This document shows positions 7,655 through 16,078 of a DNA stretch of 41,868 nucleotides, piece after piece. The notes under the pieces are model-generated. The model was not told the origin of the DNA. It saw only the letters and a program-made list of their open reading frames with translations, and searched no databases. Every line of letters starts with the position of its first letter. Positions within the stretch are counted from its first letter, which is position 1. The DNA lies in assembly GCA_030065815.1 (NCBI GenBank), contig JASJCU010000021.1, positions 1 to 41,868 on the forward strand, written 5' to 3'. The translations under genes and the position numbers were made by a program. The DNA comes from Gammaproteobacteria bacterium. GTDB lineage: Bacteria; Pseudomonadota; Gammaproteobacteria; Chromatiales; Chromatiaceae.

Positions 7655-8908
7655 ATGTTTGGATCGGGTACGCCAACGCAACTGTCACCGGCCGCGACTC
7701 CGCGCGCCGCCGACCTAGGGCGCCTCGCACCCTATGCCGGGTTCGCCGGTGCCACGCTGGCGGCGATCGCCGACCAGTCGACGGTCGAGGCGCTGGCGTC
7801 AGGCAAGGTCCCGGCGCGCTGGTTCGACGACGCTGCGGTATTCCTGCAGTCCGGCCAAATCGAACTGCGCACCGCGAACCGCGGCCGGGTGTTCCTGTCC
7901 AGCGTGTCGCCGCCGGCGCGCTTCCCGCTGCCGGCACCCGATGCGGTACGCATCAGTGCGGTCGGCGCGACGACCTTCATCCGCGTGCCGCACGCGGCCC
8001 TGCCGGCGGGCCCGGCGGCAGACGGCGGGCCGACCGCGGACGGCGCGGCGCCGCACCTGTCATCGCTGCGCCGCCTGCTGGACGCGAAACTGGCCAGCGG
8101 CGAGATCGCGCTGCCGAGCATGCCCGACCTCGCGGTCAAGCTGAACAGTGCGCTGCGCACGCCCGACAACGGCAATGACGACCACGACGTCGCCAAGCTG
8201 ATCCAGCTCGACCCGGCGCTGGCAACGAAGGTCATCCACGTCGTCAACAGCGCGGCGTTCCGCTTCAACCGCAAGGCGTCGACGGTGCAACAGGCGGTCA
8301 CCCGCCTCGGCCGCGACCGTGTCCGCAACCTCGCGGTCGCCTTCCTGCTGCGGCATGCCTTCCATACCGACTCCGCGGCGCTGCAGCGCCGCGCCCAGGC
8401 GCTGTGGCTGCGCAGTTGCCAGATCGCCGCGATCAGCTTCACGCTGGCCCGGCAGCTGTCGACGCTCGACCCGGAACGGGCGATGCTCGCCGGCCTGATC
8501 CACCTGATCGGGCGCCTGCCGGTGCTCGGCCTCGCCAACCGCCATCCCGAGCTGTTCGGCAGCCGGTCGCTGCTCGACGCCGCGATGCAGGCCTTCGACA
8601 AGCCGCTCGGCAGGCTGGTCCTCGAACGCTGGTCGTTCGACGCCGACATGCTCGATGCCGTCGCCCATGCCGGCGACTGGACGCGGGTCGGTGCCGCGCT
8701 GCCGGACTATGCCGACGTCGTCGTGCTCGCGCAGCTGCATGCCGACATCGGCAGGCCGGGCGCCGCGCGGCGCCCGTCGCTGCCCGACGTGCCGGCCTTT
8801 CAGAAGCTGGAGCTCGGCAAACTCACGCCCAACAAGTCACTGCAGGCGCTCGAAGACGCCGACCACGAGATCCTCGAGCTGCGCCGCATCCTGTCGCGCT
8901 CGGGCTGA
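7655..8908 (+). CDS. HDOD-domain signalling protein
   Basis: The product is 417 residues. Residues ~150-340 form an HDOD domain, a degenerate HD fold without the metal site, used in bacterial signalling. Key stretches are IALPSMPDLAVKLNSAL, IQLDPALATKVIHVVNSAAFRFNRK, VQQAVTRLGRDRVRNLAVAFLL and AMLAGLIHLIGRLPVL, where the second HD position is lost. Residues ~30-115 are strand-rich and look like a worn cyclic-nucleotide-binding-type beta roll, but no ligand motif is clear. A proline/alanine-rich linker (about 112-135) separates the two. A weak AGGA lies upstream of the ATG. No partner GGDEF or kinase gene adjoins it. HDOD proteins often regulate motility or biofilm; the role here is not determined. 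Confidence 0.88.
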   Translation: MFGSGTPTQLSPAATPRAADLGRLAPYAGFAGATLAAIADQSTVEALASGKVPARWFDDAAVFLQSGQIELRTANRGRVFLSSVSPPARFPLPAPDAVRISAVGATTFIRVPHAALPAGPAADGGPTADGAAPHLSSLRRLLDAKLASGEIALPSMPDLAVKLNSALRTPDNGNDDHDVAKLIQLDPALATKVIHVVNSAAFRFNRKASTVQQAVTRLGRDRVRNLAVAFLLRHAFHTDSAALQRRAQALWLRSCQIAAISFTLARQLSTLDPERAMLAGLIHLIGRLPVLGLANRHPELFGSRSLLDAAMQAFDKPLGRLVLERWSFDADMLDAVAHAGDWTRVGAALPDYADVVVLAQLHADIGRPGAARRPSLPDVPAFQKLELGKLTPNKSLQALEDADHEILELRRILSRSG

Positions 8909-8956
8909 GCGCGGCGTGCTATCGTCGGCAGCGGATCCCCGACACCGCGCACGCCG

Positions 8957-9115
8957 ATGATGCCGACGCAATGGTCCTGGTTCCCGCTGCCGGACGTCAC
9001 GCCGCTGACGCCGCTGTCCGTGCTCGGCGAGGCCGCGGTCGACAGACGCCGGCACGCCCCGTTCGACCCGTGCCCGGGCGCACGCGGCGCCAACCGCGCC
9101 GACCCGACGCGTTAG
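8957..9115 (+). CDS. Possible 52-residue small protein
   Basis: An ATG-started frame encodes a 52-residue protein beginning MMPTQWSWFPLPDVTPLTPL and ending ANRADPTR. It has a tryptophan/proline-rich N terminus and an arginine-rich tail. It lies 48 bases after the HDOD gene and 6 bases before the next small frame, so it could sit in the same transcript. I recognise no family, and no ribosome-binding site stands out. It could be chance in GC-rich DNA. Confidence 0.35.
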   Translation: MMPTQWSWFPLPDVTPLTPLSVLGEAAVDRRRHAPFDPCPGARGANRADPTR

Positions 9116-9121
9116 CCGCGG

Positions 9122-9385
9122 ATGCAGCCCGAGATCGGCATCCTCGACGTCGTCGCGATGCTGGCGCTGTTCGCGACCGGCTTTGCGATGTGGGTGGCGT
9201 GGGAGCTGATCATTGGCCGCAAGGGCGCTGCGCTCGCGCTGGCAATCGCGACGTTCGCCGCGACCTGGGCGGTCGCCGGTGCCATTGGCGTACGCAGCCC
9301 GATACCGCTGTTGCTGGTGCAGGCCGCGGTGGCCTTCGTCATCATCCGCGTCGCCAACCGCGCACGGGACAACGACGACCGCTGA
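9122..9385 (+). CDS. Small integral membrane protein, 87 residues
   Basis: The product has two to three hydrophobic helices: about residues 9-31 (VVAMLALFATGFAMWVAWEL), 36-56 (AALALAIATFAATWAVAGAI) and 61-77 (IPLLLVQAAVAFVIIRV), with a charged end ARDNDDR. Composition and reading-frame quality look like a real protein. It probably lies in the inner membrane. I do not recognise a family. It follows the HDOD gene on the same strand, and a short hypothetical frame ends 6 bases upstream. Confidence 0.6.
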   Translation: MQPEIGILDVVAMLALFATGFAMWVAWELIIGRKGAALALAIATFAATWAVAGAIGVRSPIPLLLVQAAVAFVIIRVANRARDNDDR

Positions 9386-9694
9386 CAGCGCATGCAGCGC
9401 CGGACGCCGTGCGGCCGTGCGGCCCGCGTCCCGTCCCACGGCCGACGTGCCACCCGGCGTGGCCACCGGCCGCTACGTCAGGGCGCGCGCCGGCGTGCCG
9501 GCTGCGGCCGGCGCGAGTCAGCGTAGAATCGGCTGCAGTGATCGGGCAGCAGCGAAAGTGGACGCCAGCCGCGCGCCGCCGCGGACAGGCGTCCGCTGTG
9601 GACAGGTCGCGCATTCGCCCGCGAATGCGCCTGGCAACAGTGCACGGGTGACGGTCTGAGCGGTACGATGGTCGGGAACAGGACACCGGGCGCC
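9386..9694. other. Intergenic stretch with two perfect hairpins and no gene
   Basis: No convincing coding frame is present. The stretch holds two compact inverted repeats: GCGGAC/GTCCGC with a 4-base loop at 9581-9596, and GCGCATTCGC/GCGAATGCGC with a 2-base centre at 9609-9630. A TAGAAT box at 9524-9529 could be a -10 element, but no -35 sits at the right distance. The hairpins lie 65-115 bases before the YjbQ start, so they could end transcription from upstream or shape the yjbQ leader. Confidence 0.5.
9609..9630. repeat. Perfect 10-bp inverted repeat with 2-base centre
   Basis: GCGCATTCGC, CC, GCGAATGCGC. It could be a protein-binding palindrome or a tight hairpin. It lies 65 bases upstream of the YjbQ start codon. 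No T-run follows, so a standard terminator is unlikely. Confidence 0.7.
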
Positions 9695-10108
<414 letters not shown>

Positions 10109-10139
10109 CCGACGGTGCGCCGGCCCGCCGCGGCGGTGA

Positions 10140-10643
10140 CTATTTCAGGCTGGCAAGGGCCTTCGTGAACCCCTTCAGCGATAGCGGCAGCCCGACGACC
10201 TGCTTGTTCGGGGCTGCGACACGGACCACAGCGGCCTCGGCCTTCTTCATCGCCGTTACCATGTCTTCGGGCAACGGCGTCGCGACGCTCGTGCAACCCT
10301 CTGCGGCGCACAGGAAGAACGGCAGCTTGACCGGTTCCGCACCGTCCAGCACCAGCGCGGCGCCGGGCGGCAGCAGCGTGCCCAGCGGCACCGTCACGAC
10401 CAGCAGCGGGGACTCCTGCTCGGGCCGGTAGGCGACGCGCGCGCCCAGCACCAGTTCGCCGCCGTCTTTCTTGGTCACGTTCTGGAACACGTAACAGAAC
10501 TCGCCCGAATCGTCGGGCGCGTTTTCGCACTGGTGGCCCCAATCGCCGAAGTTCTTCGCCTCCTTGTCCTCGGCAACCGCGGTCTGGGCGACCAGCAGGG
10601 AGCCGGCCATCGCCAGCACTAAAACGCCTCTCAATCTACGCAT
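10140..10643 (-). CDS. IalB-like (invasion-associated locus B family) periplasmic protein
   Basis: A clear signal peptide (MRRLRGVLVLAMAGSLLVAQTAVAED) is followed by a ~145-residue domain. Its start FGDWGHQCENAPDDSGEFCYVFQNV and the strand-rich body with EPVKLPFFLCAAEGCTSVA match the IalB family, including the paired cysteines typical of these small exported proteins. IalB was named in Bartonella, but members are common in free-living proteobacteria with unknown function. The ATG at 10643 starts right at the signal peptide; the frame also contains a TTG four codons upstream. It is divergent from the peroxiredoxin operon, about 220 bases away. Confidence 0.85.
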   Translation of the reverse strand: MRRLRGVLVLAMAGSLLVAQTAVAEDKEAKNFGDWGHQCENAPDDSGEFCYVFQNVTKKDGGELVLGARVAYRPEQESPLLVVTVPLGTLLPPGAALVLDGAEPVKLPFFLCAAEGCTSVATPLPEDMVTAMKKAEAAVVRVAAPNKQVVGLPLSLKGFTKALASLK

Positions 10644-10751
10644 CTTGCAATCCAACTCGTCTCAAAGGTCCGCGCAGTCTAACGGAAAACACCCCGGTGA
10701 TTCTGACTTGACCGGCACAAATGCGGCGCGCGGCGGTCGCCGGCACCCCCT

Positions 10752-10788
10752 ATAGCAACCGACTATCAAACAATTAGAAACAAACAAT
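10752..10788 (+). promoter_or_regulatory. OxyR-like operator upstream of the peroxide-defence genes
   Basis: Four tetrads occur at the exact OxyR spacing: ATAG-N7-CTAT-N7-TTAG-N7-CAAT, against the consensus ATAG-N7-CTAT-N7-ATAG-N7-CTAT. That is 14 of 16 bases. The inner positions of the spacers match less well. It lies 76 bases before a peroxiredoxin-glutaredoxin gene, the kind of gene OxyR controls, in a locally AT-rich patch. A TATTAAT box at 10791-10797 directly downstream may be the -10. No oxyR gene is in the window. Confidence 0.6.
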
Positions 10789-10803
10789 TTTATTAATAGT
10801 CGG
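10759..10803. repeat. 8-bp inverted repeat flanking the AT-rich promoter
   Basis: CCGACTAT at 10759-10766 and its exact reverse complement ATAGTCGG at 10796-10803 enclose 29 AT-rich bases. The left arm overlaps the OxyR-like site and the right arm follows the candidate -10 box. Confidence 0.6.
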
Positions 10804-10863
10804 GCCGTCCCCACAATCCAATCATCGATTCGACACCCATGGCTGCAAAGGAGGCCAACCCGA

Positions 10864-11616
10864 ATGAAGCTGCAGAATCGTGCCGGCCAGCCGGTACCGC
10901 AAACCGTGTTCCGTACCCGCCGCGACCACGAGTGGGTCGATGTCACGGCGGATGACGTCTTCGCCGGCAAGACCGTGGTCGTGTTCGCGCTGCCGGGCGC
11001 GTTCACGCCGACCTGCTCGTCGACCCACGTCCCGCGCTACAACCAGCTGGCCCCGGCGCTGAAGCGCCACGGCGTCGACGACATCGTCTGCATCTCGGTC
11101 AACGACGCGTTCGTCATGAACGAATGGCAGGCCGAGCAAAAGGCCGACAACATCACGTTCCTGCCGGACGGCAACGGCGATTTCACGCGCGGCATGGGCA
11201 TGCTGGTCGGCAAGCACGACCTCGGTTTCGGCGAGCGCTCGTGGCGCTACTCGATGCTGGTCAAGGACGGCGTCATCGACCAGATGTTCATCGAACCGGA
11301 CCGACCGGGCGACCCGTTCGAGGTCTCGGATGCCGACACCATGCTCGCCCATGTCGCCCCGGACGCGACCAAGCCGCTCGACGTGACCCTGTTCACGCGC
11401 GATGGCTGCCCGTTCTGCGCGCGCGCCAAGGGCCTGCTGCGCGACGCCGGCATCGACTTCGACGAACTGGTCCTCAACCGCGACTACGGCGAGGTCACGT
11501 TGCGCGCGGTCGCCGGCGCGTCGATGGTGCCGCAGGTGTTCATCGACGGCACGCACGTCGGTGGCTCCGACGACCTCGAGGCCTGGCTCGACCGCCGCAA
11601 CGCCGCGGCCGCGTGA
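10864..11616 (+). CDS. Hybrid peroxiredoxin-5/glutaredoxin (glutathione-dependent peroxidase)
   Basis: This 250-residue fusion reduces peroxides with glutathione. Residues 1-160 are a Prx5-type peroxiredoxin with the peroxidatic cysteine in [17 protein letters not shown] and the conserved [15 protein letters not shown] region. Residues ~170-245 are a glutaredoxin with the CPFC redox motif in [16 protein letters not shown] and the cis-proline loop [10 protein letters not shown]. In such fusions (as studied in Haemophilus and Chromatium) the glutaredoxin part recharges the peroxidase with glutathione. A near-perfect ribosome-binding site (AAAGGAGG, 10847-10854) precedes the ATG. Glutathione reductase follows, completing the NADPH-GSH-peroxide route. 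Confidence 0.95.
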   Translation: MKLQNRAGQPVPQTVFRTRRDHEWVDVTADDVFAGKTVVVFALPGAFTPTCSSTHVPRYNQLAPALKRHGVDDIVCISVNDAFVMNEWQAEQKADNITFLPDGNGDFTRGMGMLVGKHDLGFGERSWRYSMLVKDGVIDQMFIEPDRPGDPFEVSDADTMLAHVAPDATKPLDVTLFTRDGCPFCARAKGLLRDAGIDFDELVLNRDYGEVTLRAVAGASMVPQVFIDGTHVGGSDDLEAWLDRRNAAAA

Positions 11617-11642
11617 ACCGGCACGGCGAAACAAACCCGCGG

Positions 11643-11662
11643 GCCGGAGGGTCACCTCCGGC
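11643..11662 (+). repeat. 8-bp hairpin between the peroxiredoxin and glutathione reductase genes
   Basis: GCCGGAGG, loop GTCA, CCTCCGGC: a perfect stem 27 bases after the first stop and 29 bases before the next ATG. No T-run follows, so it is more likely an mRNA processing or attenuation element than a full terminator. It could lower glutathione reductase output relative to peroxidase. Confidence 0.6.
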
Positions 11663-11690
11663 ATTCGCAGACCGGATTCTGGACAAAACC

Positions 11691-13100
11691 ATGCACAAGC
11701 ACTTCGATCTCATCGCCATCGGCGGCGGCAGCGGCGGGCTCGCGGTCGCCGAAAAAGCGGCCCAGTTCGGCAGACGCGTCGCCGTCATCGAGGCGGCGAA
11801 GCTGGGCGGCACCTGTGTCAACAACGGCTGCGTGCCGAAGAAGGTCATGTGGTACGCGGCCAACCTCGCGCACGCCGTCGACGACGCCGCCGCGTTCGGC
11901 ATCGCGGCCGGCCGCGGCGCCACCGACTGGCGCAAGCTGGTGCACGGCCGCGAGGCCTACATCGGCCGGATCAACGACTACTGGGACGGTTACGTCGACG
12001 ACAGCGGCATCACCCGGATCGACGGCCACGCCCGCTTCGTCGACCCGCACACCGTCGACGTCGACGGCGCGACCTACAGCGCCGAGCACATCGTCATCGC
12101 GACCGGTGGCCGACCGATCGTGCCGCCGCTGCCCGGTGCCGAGCTCGGCATCACGTCCGACGGCTTCTTCGCGCTCACCGAGCAGCCGCGCCGGGTCGCG
12201 ATCGTCGGTGCCGGCTATATCGGTGTCGAGCTCGCCGGCGTGCTGCGCGCGCTCGGCTCCGAGGTCAGCGTCGTCGCGCTCGAGGCGCGCGTGCTCGAGA
12301 CCTTCGACACGATGATCAGCGACGTGCTGATGGCCGAGATGCGCAAGCAGGGCATCGCGCTGCACCTGGACTTCACGGTTGCCGGCCTGGCCGAGACCGC
12401 CGCCGGTATCGCGCTCGACGCTGCCGACGGCACCCGCCTGGACGGCTTCGACTGCGTGATCTGGGCGGTCGGCCGGGCGCCCAACACCGCCGACCTCGGC
12501 CTCGACCGGGCCGGCGTCGAGACCCGCGCCAACGGTGTCGTGCCGACCGACGAGTACCAGAACACCAACGTGCCGGGCATCTACGCGATCGGCGACATCA
12601 CCGGGCGCGCGGCGCTGACCCCGGTCGCGATCGCCGCCGGCCGGCGCCTCGCCGAGCGCCTGTTCGGCGGCCAGCCGCACCGCCATGTCGATTACTCCAA
12701 CATCCCGAGCGTGGTGTTTGCCCATCCGCCGGTCGCCACGGTCGGCCTGACCGAGCAGCAGGCGCGCGCGCGCCACCACGAGGTCACGGTCTACCAGACC
12801 GCGTTCACGCCGATGCGCCACGCGCTGTCGGCGCACGGCGTGACCACGGCGATGAAGCTGGTGTGTGTCGGCGAGGAACAGCGCGTCGCCGGCATCCACC
12901 TGGTCGGCGACAATGTCGACGAGATGCTGCAGGGCTTCGCGGTCGCCGTGAAGATGGGCGCGACCAAGGCCGATTTCGACAACACGATCGCGATCCACCC
13001 GACCAGCGCCGAGGAGCTGGTGACGCTCAAGGTCGCGGAACCCGACCCGGTCGAAGGGCACGCCACGGACCGCCCTGTGGCATGGAGCGCTACTGGTTGA
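11691..13100 (+). CDS. gorA: Glutathione-disulfide reductase
   Basis: This 469-residue flavoprotein reduces oxidised glutathione with NADPH. The sequence shows the FAD-binding start [17 protein letters not shown], the redox-active disulfide [16 protein letters not shown], the second dinucleotide site [14 protein letters not shown], the [21 protein letters not shown] stretch and the C-terminal catalytic [11 protein letters not shown]. The VPKKVMW context separates it from dihydrolipoamide and mercuric reductases. The ATG at 11691 gives [13 protein letters not shown], right for the family, though its ribosome-binding site is weak. Longer in-frame starts would run back through the preceding gene. 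It forms an operon-like pair with the peroxiredoxin-glutaredoxin gene. Confidence 0.94.
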   Translation: MHKHFDLIAIGGGSGGLAVAEKAAQFGRRVAVIEAAKLGGTCVNNGCVPKKVMWYAANLAHAVDDAAAFGIAAGRGATDWRKLVHGREAYIGRINDYWDGYVDDSGITRIDGHARFVDPHTVDVDGATYSAEHIVIATGGRPIVPPLPGAELGITSDGFFALTEQPRRVAIVGAGYIGVELAGVLRALGSEVSVVALEARVLETFDTMISDVLMAEMRKQGIALHLDFTVAGLAETAAGIALDAADGTRLDGFDCVIWAVGRAPNTADLGLDRAGVETRANGVVPTDEYQNTNVPGIYAIGDITGRAALTPVAIAAGRRLAERLFGGQPHRHVDYSNIPSVVFAHPPVATVGLTEQQARARHHEVTVYQTAFTPMRHALSAHGVTTAMKLVCVGEEQRVAGIHLVGDNVDEMLQGFAVAVKMGATKADFDNTIAIHPTSAEELVTLKVAEPDPVEGHATDRPVAWSATG

Positions 13101-13163
13101 CTGTCGGCTGCCGCCTGGCGCCCCGCCCGCGATCGGCGACGCGACCCGGCCGCGGCCGGCGTG

Positions 13164-13970
13164 TCAGGACGGATCCGGCTCGCCGTCGTACAGCACGCGC
13201 CCGTCGACGGTCACCCGGCACGCCGTGATCTTGTCGGTCATCCAGTGGTGATCGAGGTCGACGACGGCAGCGCGGCTCGCCGCACCGTCGTCGATCGCGA
13301 ACTCCAGCCGGCCCTGCCAGCCGAGTACCGAGATCTCCTCGTTGCGGGCGACGACCTCGCCATCGAGCTCGACCGTGTTCGGCATACCCAGCGTCGACCG
13401 CACGTCGATGACGTGCGTGCTGTCGGCCAGCGCCACGCGCAGCTTGCGCCGGTACCAGCTCTCGACGAGTACCTCCACCTGCCATGCCCCGGAAACCGCG
13501 TCGTCGCGTGCTGGCGGCGCTACGTCGGCGGCGCGCTGCGCGTCGCCCGCTGACGCGTCCGGCGGACGGCGACCGCCGTCGGGGACCAACGTGTCGGCCA
13601 CCGCGCGCAACAGGTCGCCGGTGCCCTCGGTCGGCGCGTCGCTGTTCCAGTCGCTGAGGTCGGCGGCCTGGATACGCCGGTAGCCGAGCGGGATGCGTAC
13701 CGCCTCGATCATCGCCGGCACCAGGATGCCGCGTCGCAGCCCCTCCTCGGCCTCGGCCTTGACCCAGTCCGACGCGACCGCCGCCCGCGACCACAGCACG
13801 ACGACACAGCCGGCCGCATCGATCGCCGCCTCGATGACGTCGTCGAACGAGCGTCCCGGCGGGATGTGCCTGTCCCACCACACCGACCAGCCCTGCTGTT
13901 CGAGCAGCGCCGCCAGAGACCGTGCCGTCTCCCGATCGCTGCTCGCGTAGCTGATGAAGACCTGGCTCAC
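13164..13970 (-). CDS. TIR-domain protein with a beta-rich C-terminal domain
   Basis: Residues 1-130 are a TIR domain: VFISYASSD at the start, VWWDRHIPPGRSF, and a WVKAE stretch in which Trp69 is followed four residues later by Glu73, the spacing of the catalytic glutamate in NAD-cleaving TIR enzymes. After a linker rich in alanine and aspartate (about 130-162) comes a ~105-residue strand-rich domain (WQVEVLVESWYRRKLRVAL, VELDGEVVAR, CRVTVDGRVLYDGE). Its repeated VDG-turn pattern reminds me of FAIM1-like beta sandwiches, but I am not sure. The GTG at 13970 has a GGAG five bases before it; an ATG at 13997 is the alternative. It is the last gene of a minus-strand set with the kinase and TetR genes. 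No signal peptide is seen. Confidence 0.8.
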   Translation of the reverse strand: MSQVFISYASSDRETARSLAALLEQQGWSVWWDRHIPPGRSFDDVIEAAIDAAGCVVVLWSRAAVASDWVKAEAEEGLRRGILVPAMIEAVRIPLGYRRIQAADLSDWNSDAPTEGTGDLLRAVADTLVPDGGRRPPDASAGDAQRAADVAPPARDDAVSGAWQVEVLVESWYRRKLRVALADSTHVIDVRSTLGMPNTVELDGEVVARNEEISVLGWQGRLEFAIDDGAASRAAVVDLDHHWMTDKITACRVTVDGRVLYDGEPDPS

Positions 13971-14069
13971 GACGACTCCACGCAGACCGTTGGCCATCCT
14001 GCGGATCAGTATAGCCGGGCCGCCGTGGCGCCCGGCGCGGGGCCACGGGCGGCGCTGCGCGACCGCGGG

Positions 14070-15341
14070 TCAGTCGGCGGCGAGCGGGATGACGACCCGG
14101 GCGAGGACCCGGCCGCTGGCGTCCTGCGTGATCGAGAACTCGCCACCCAGGCCGGCCACGCTGGACTGCACGATGGCCAGCCCGAGGCCGGTTCCGCGCG
14201 GCTTGGTCGTGTAGAACAGCTCGCCGGCGCGCGCACTGTCGAACGCGGCACCGGCGTTGCGGTTGGCGACATCGAGTCGCGCGGCGTGCTGCGCGGCATC
14301 GTGTTCGATCGACACCGTGACCGGGACATCGGGCGGCGACGCGTCGCAGGCGTTGTTGACGAGGTTGATCAGTACCTGGCGCAGGCGATCGGCGCTGCCG
14401 CGCACCGGCAGCCGGGCCGGCGCACGCGTCAGCGCGACGGCGGCGTAGGTCTCCGGCTGCGAACTGCGCAACGACGCCAGCGTATCGGCGACCAGCCGGT
14501 CCAGCTCGACGCGCTCGGCGGCGCCCGCGGTCGGCTTGGCATAGCTCAGCATGTCGTCGAGCAGCCTCGCCAGGCGCGCCGATTCGCCGACGGCGAGATC
14601 GACGCGCCGGCGGCTCGAATCGGGTAGCGACGACGCCTCCAGGTGGGTCAGCGTCAGGTCGATCGTCGACAGCGGCGAGCGCAGCTCGTGCACGATCATC
14701 GATGCGAACTCGCCGATCGCGGCCAGGCGTTCACGCTGGATCAGGCGCGCCTGGGTGTCGCGCAGCTCGCGGGTGCGCTCCGCGACCAGGCTCTCGAGGC
14801 GCTCGTTGAATGCGGTCAGGTCGCGGAATGCCCAGAAGCGCTCGATCGCCGCCGCGGCGCGTTCGGCGAACAGGCTGGCGATCTGCACCTGGGCCGGCGC
14901 GACACGCTTGGGCTGGCTGTGGAACGAGCAGATCGTGCCGATGACCCGCCCCGCGGACGTGCGCAGCGGCACGCCGACGTAGGCGCGGTAGCCGTCCGGC
15001 ACCTGGCCGTGCTGCGGCGCGGCCGCGGCGTCGGTCACGCACAGCGCCTCGCCGCTGCGCATGACCTGATCGGTCACGGTGCCGTGCAACGGGTAGGTCG
15101 CATCGGCCGCGGCACCGATGTCCACGGAACTGGCGAGGATGCGGTCGTAGCCCGGGGTTTCCGACAGGGTCACGACCGACCAGTCGATGCCGAGCAGCCG
15201 GCTCACCGACTCGGCGATCCGCGCCAGGTAGTCGTCGAGCTCGCCCGACTGGTACTCGAGGTCGCCGAGCATGCGCAGCGCGGCGGCAACATCGACGGTC
15301 GCGTCGGCCACGTCGGACAACCCGGACACGTCGTTCGGCAT
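14070..15341 (-). CDS. GAF-domain sensor histidine kinase
   Basis: This 423-residue cytoplasmic kinase has no membrane segments. Residues ~30-175 are a GAF sensor domain (DWSVVTLSETPGYDRILASS; AYVGVPLRTSAGRVIGTICSF). A coiled coil (~185-210) leads to a HisKA domain with the phospho-acceptor His218 in VHELRSPLSTID, then an ATPase domain with LINLVNNACDASP, GELFYTTKPRGTGLGLAIVQ and a final beta strand. The input is probably a soluble ligand or redox signal. No response regulator lies next to it, so it is an orphan within this window. Its start lies 19 bases after the TetR stop codon, and the TIR gene follows 99 bases downstream on the same strand. Confidence 0.9.
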   Translation of the reverse strand: MPNDVSGLSDVADATVDVAAALRMLGDLEYQSGELDDYLARIAESVSRLLGIDWSVVTLSETPGYDRILASSVDIGAAADATYPLHGTVTDQVMRSGEALCVTDAAAAPQHGQVPDGYRAYVGVPLRTSAGRVIGTICSFHSQPKRVAPAQVQIASLFAERAAAAIERFWAFRDLTAFNERLESLVAERTRELRDTQARLIQRERLAAIGEFASMIVHELRSPLSTIDLTLTHLEASSLPDSSRRRVDLAVGESARLARLLDDMLSYAKPTAGAAERVELDRLVADTLASLRSSQPETYAAVALTRAPARLPVRGSADRLRQVLINLVNNACDASPPDVPVTVSIEHDAAQHAARLDVANRNAGAAFDSARAGELFYTTKPRGTGLGLAIVQSSVAGLGGEFSITQDASGRVLARVVIPLAAD

Positions 15342-15360
15342 CGGTACCCCCGCTCGGCAG

Positions 15361-16011
15361 TCAGCGTGCGTGTGACGGAGCGTAGAGGGTCAGGAAATCA
15401 TCAACCACCTGTTCGAGATGGGGTTGCAGCTCGGCGTCGTCGATCGCGGCACGCAGGCCGAGCAGCAGCTGCAGCTGGTACATGCCGATCGCCATGTTGA
15501 GCAGCTGCACGGCAGCGTAGAGCACGCGCCCGGGCGCGATGTCGAGGCGCCCCTTGTCGACCTGGCGCTGCAGGAACGCGCGCACCGCGGCCTTGGTCTG
15601 CCGCGGCCCGCTGTCGAAGAACAGCGACGCGATGCGCGGCTGGGTCGCCGCCTCGCCCATGACGACGCGGTGCATCGCGACCACGTCCGGGTCGAACAGC
15701 AGGTCGACGAAGCGCCGCGCGATCGCCAGCAGCGCGGCACGCAGGTCGTCGTCGTCGACGACCGCGGCCTCGTCGAAACCATAGCCGGCGACCTTGGCGC
15801 CGATGCACGCCTTGAACAGCTCCTCCTTGTTGGCGAAGTGGCTGTAAACGGTCTGCTTGGACACGCCGGCACCCTGCGCGACCGCGTCCATCGACGTGCC
15901 CTGGAAGCCATTCGCCAGGAACAGTTCGGCGGCGGCGCCGAGGATCGCCTCGGCCTTGGCCTCGCTCTTCGGCCGGCCGGCGCGCGCGGCCGGAGCGGCA
16001 GACTCGGTCAT
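15361..16011 (-). CDS. TetR/AcrR family transcriptional repressor
   Basis: The 216-residue product has an N-terminal TetR helix-turn-helix (ILGAAAELFLANGFQGTSMDAVAQGAGVSKQTVYSHFANKEELF, about residues 24-66) and a helical ligand-binding C-terminal part (DPDVVAMHRVVMGEAATQPRIASLFFDSGP), of the type common in AcrR-like regulators beside efflux pumps. The ATG at 16011 is the first ATG; a TTG five codons upstream is possible. The gene is divergent from an RND pump operon, and two palindromes of TetR type lie in the shared region, so it most likely represses the pump and itself. An inducing drug or metabolite is likely but cannot be named. Confidence 0.93.
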   Translation of the reverse strand: MTESAAPAARAGRPKSEAKAEAILGAAAELFLANGFQGTSMDAVAQGAGVSKQTVYSHFANKEELFKACIGAKVAGYGFDEAAVVDDDDLRAALLAIARRFVDLLFDPDVVAMHRVVMGEAATQPRIASLFFDSGPRQTKAAVRAFLQRQVDKGRLDIAPGRVLYAAVQLLNMAIGMYQLQLLLGLRAAIDDAELQPHLEQVVDDFLTLYAPSHAR

Positions 16012-16044
16012 CGGAAAACCCCGCAATCTCTGTCACAAAAACGG

Positions 16045-16061
16045 AACTAGACAGTCTAGTT
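16045..16061. promoter_or_regulatory. TetR-type operator 1 (perfect 17-bp palindrome)
   Basis: AACTAGAC-A-GTCTAGTT is a perfect 8+1+8 palindrome between the divergent TetR and RND genes. It covers the -35 box (TAGACA) of the proposed RND promoter, so occupancy would block RNA polymerase. Confidence 0.82.
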
Positions 16062-16076
16062 TTATGGGTCTATTAT
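16048..16076 (+). promoter_or_regulatory. Sigma-70 promoter of the RND efflux operon
   Basis: TAGACA at 16048-16053 (5 of 6 to TTGACA), a 17-base spacer, and TATTAT at 16071-16076 (5 of 6 to TATAAT). The -35 box lies inside operator 1, and operator 2 covers the expected start of transcription. The predicted leader is about 75 bases before the ATG at 16158. Confidence 0.65.
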
Positions 16077-16078
16077 CA

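Noticed and set aside
7509-7937. Longer RecG N terminus (up to 143 extra residues)
   Set aside because: The extension is arginine/proline-rich and reaches back into the HDOD coding region; the GTG at 7508 gives the family length.
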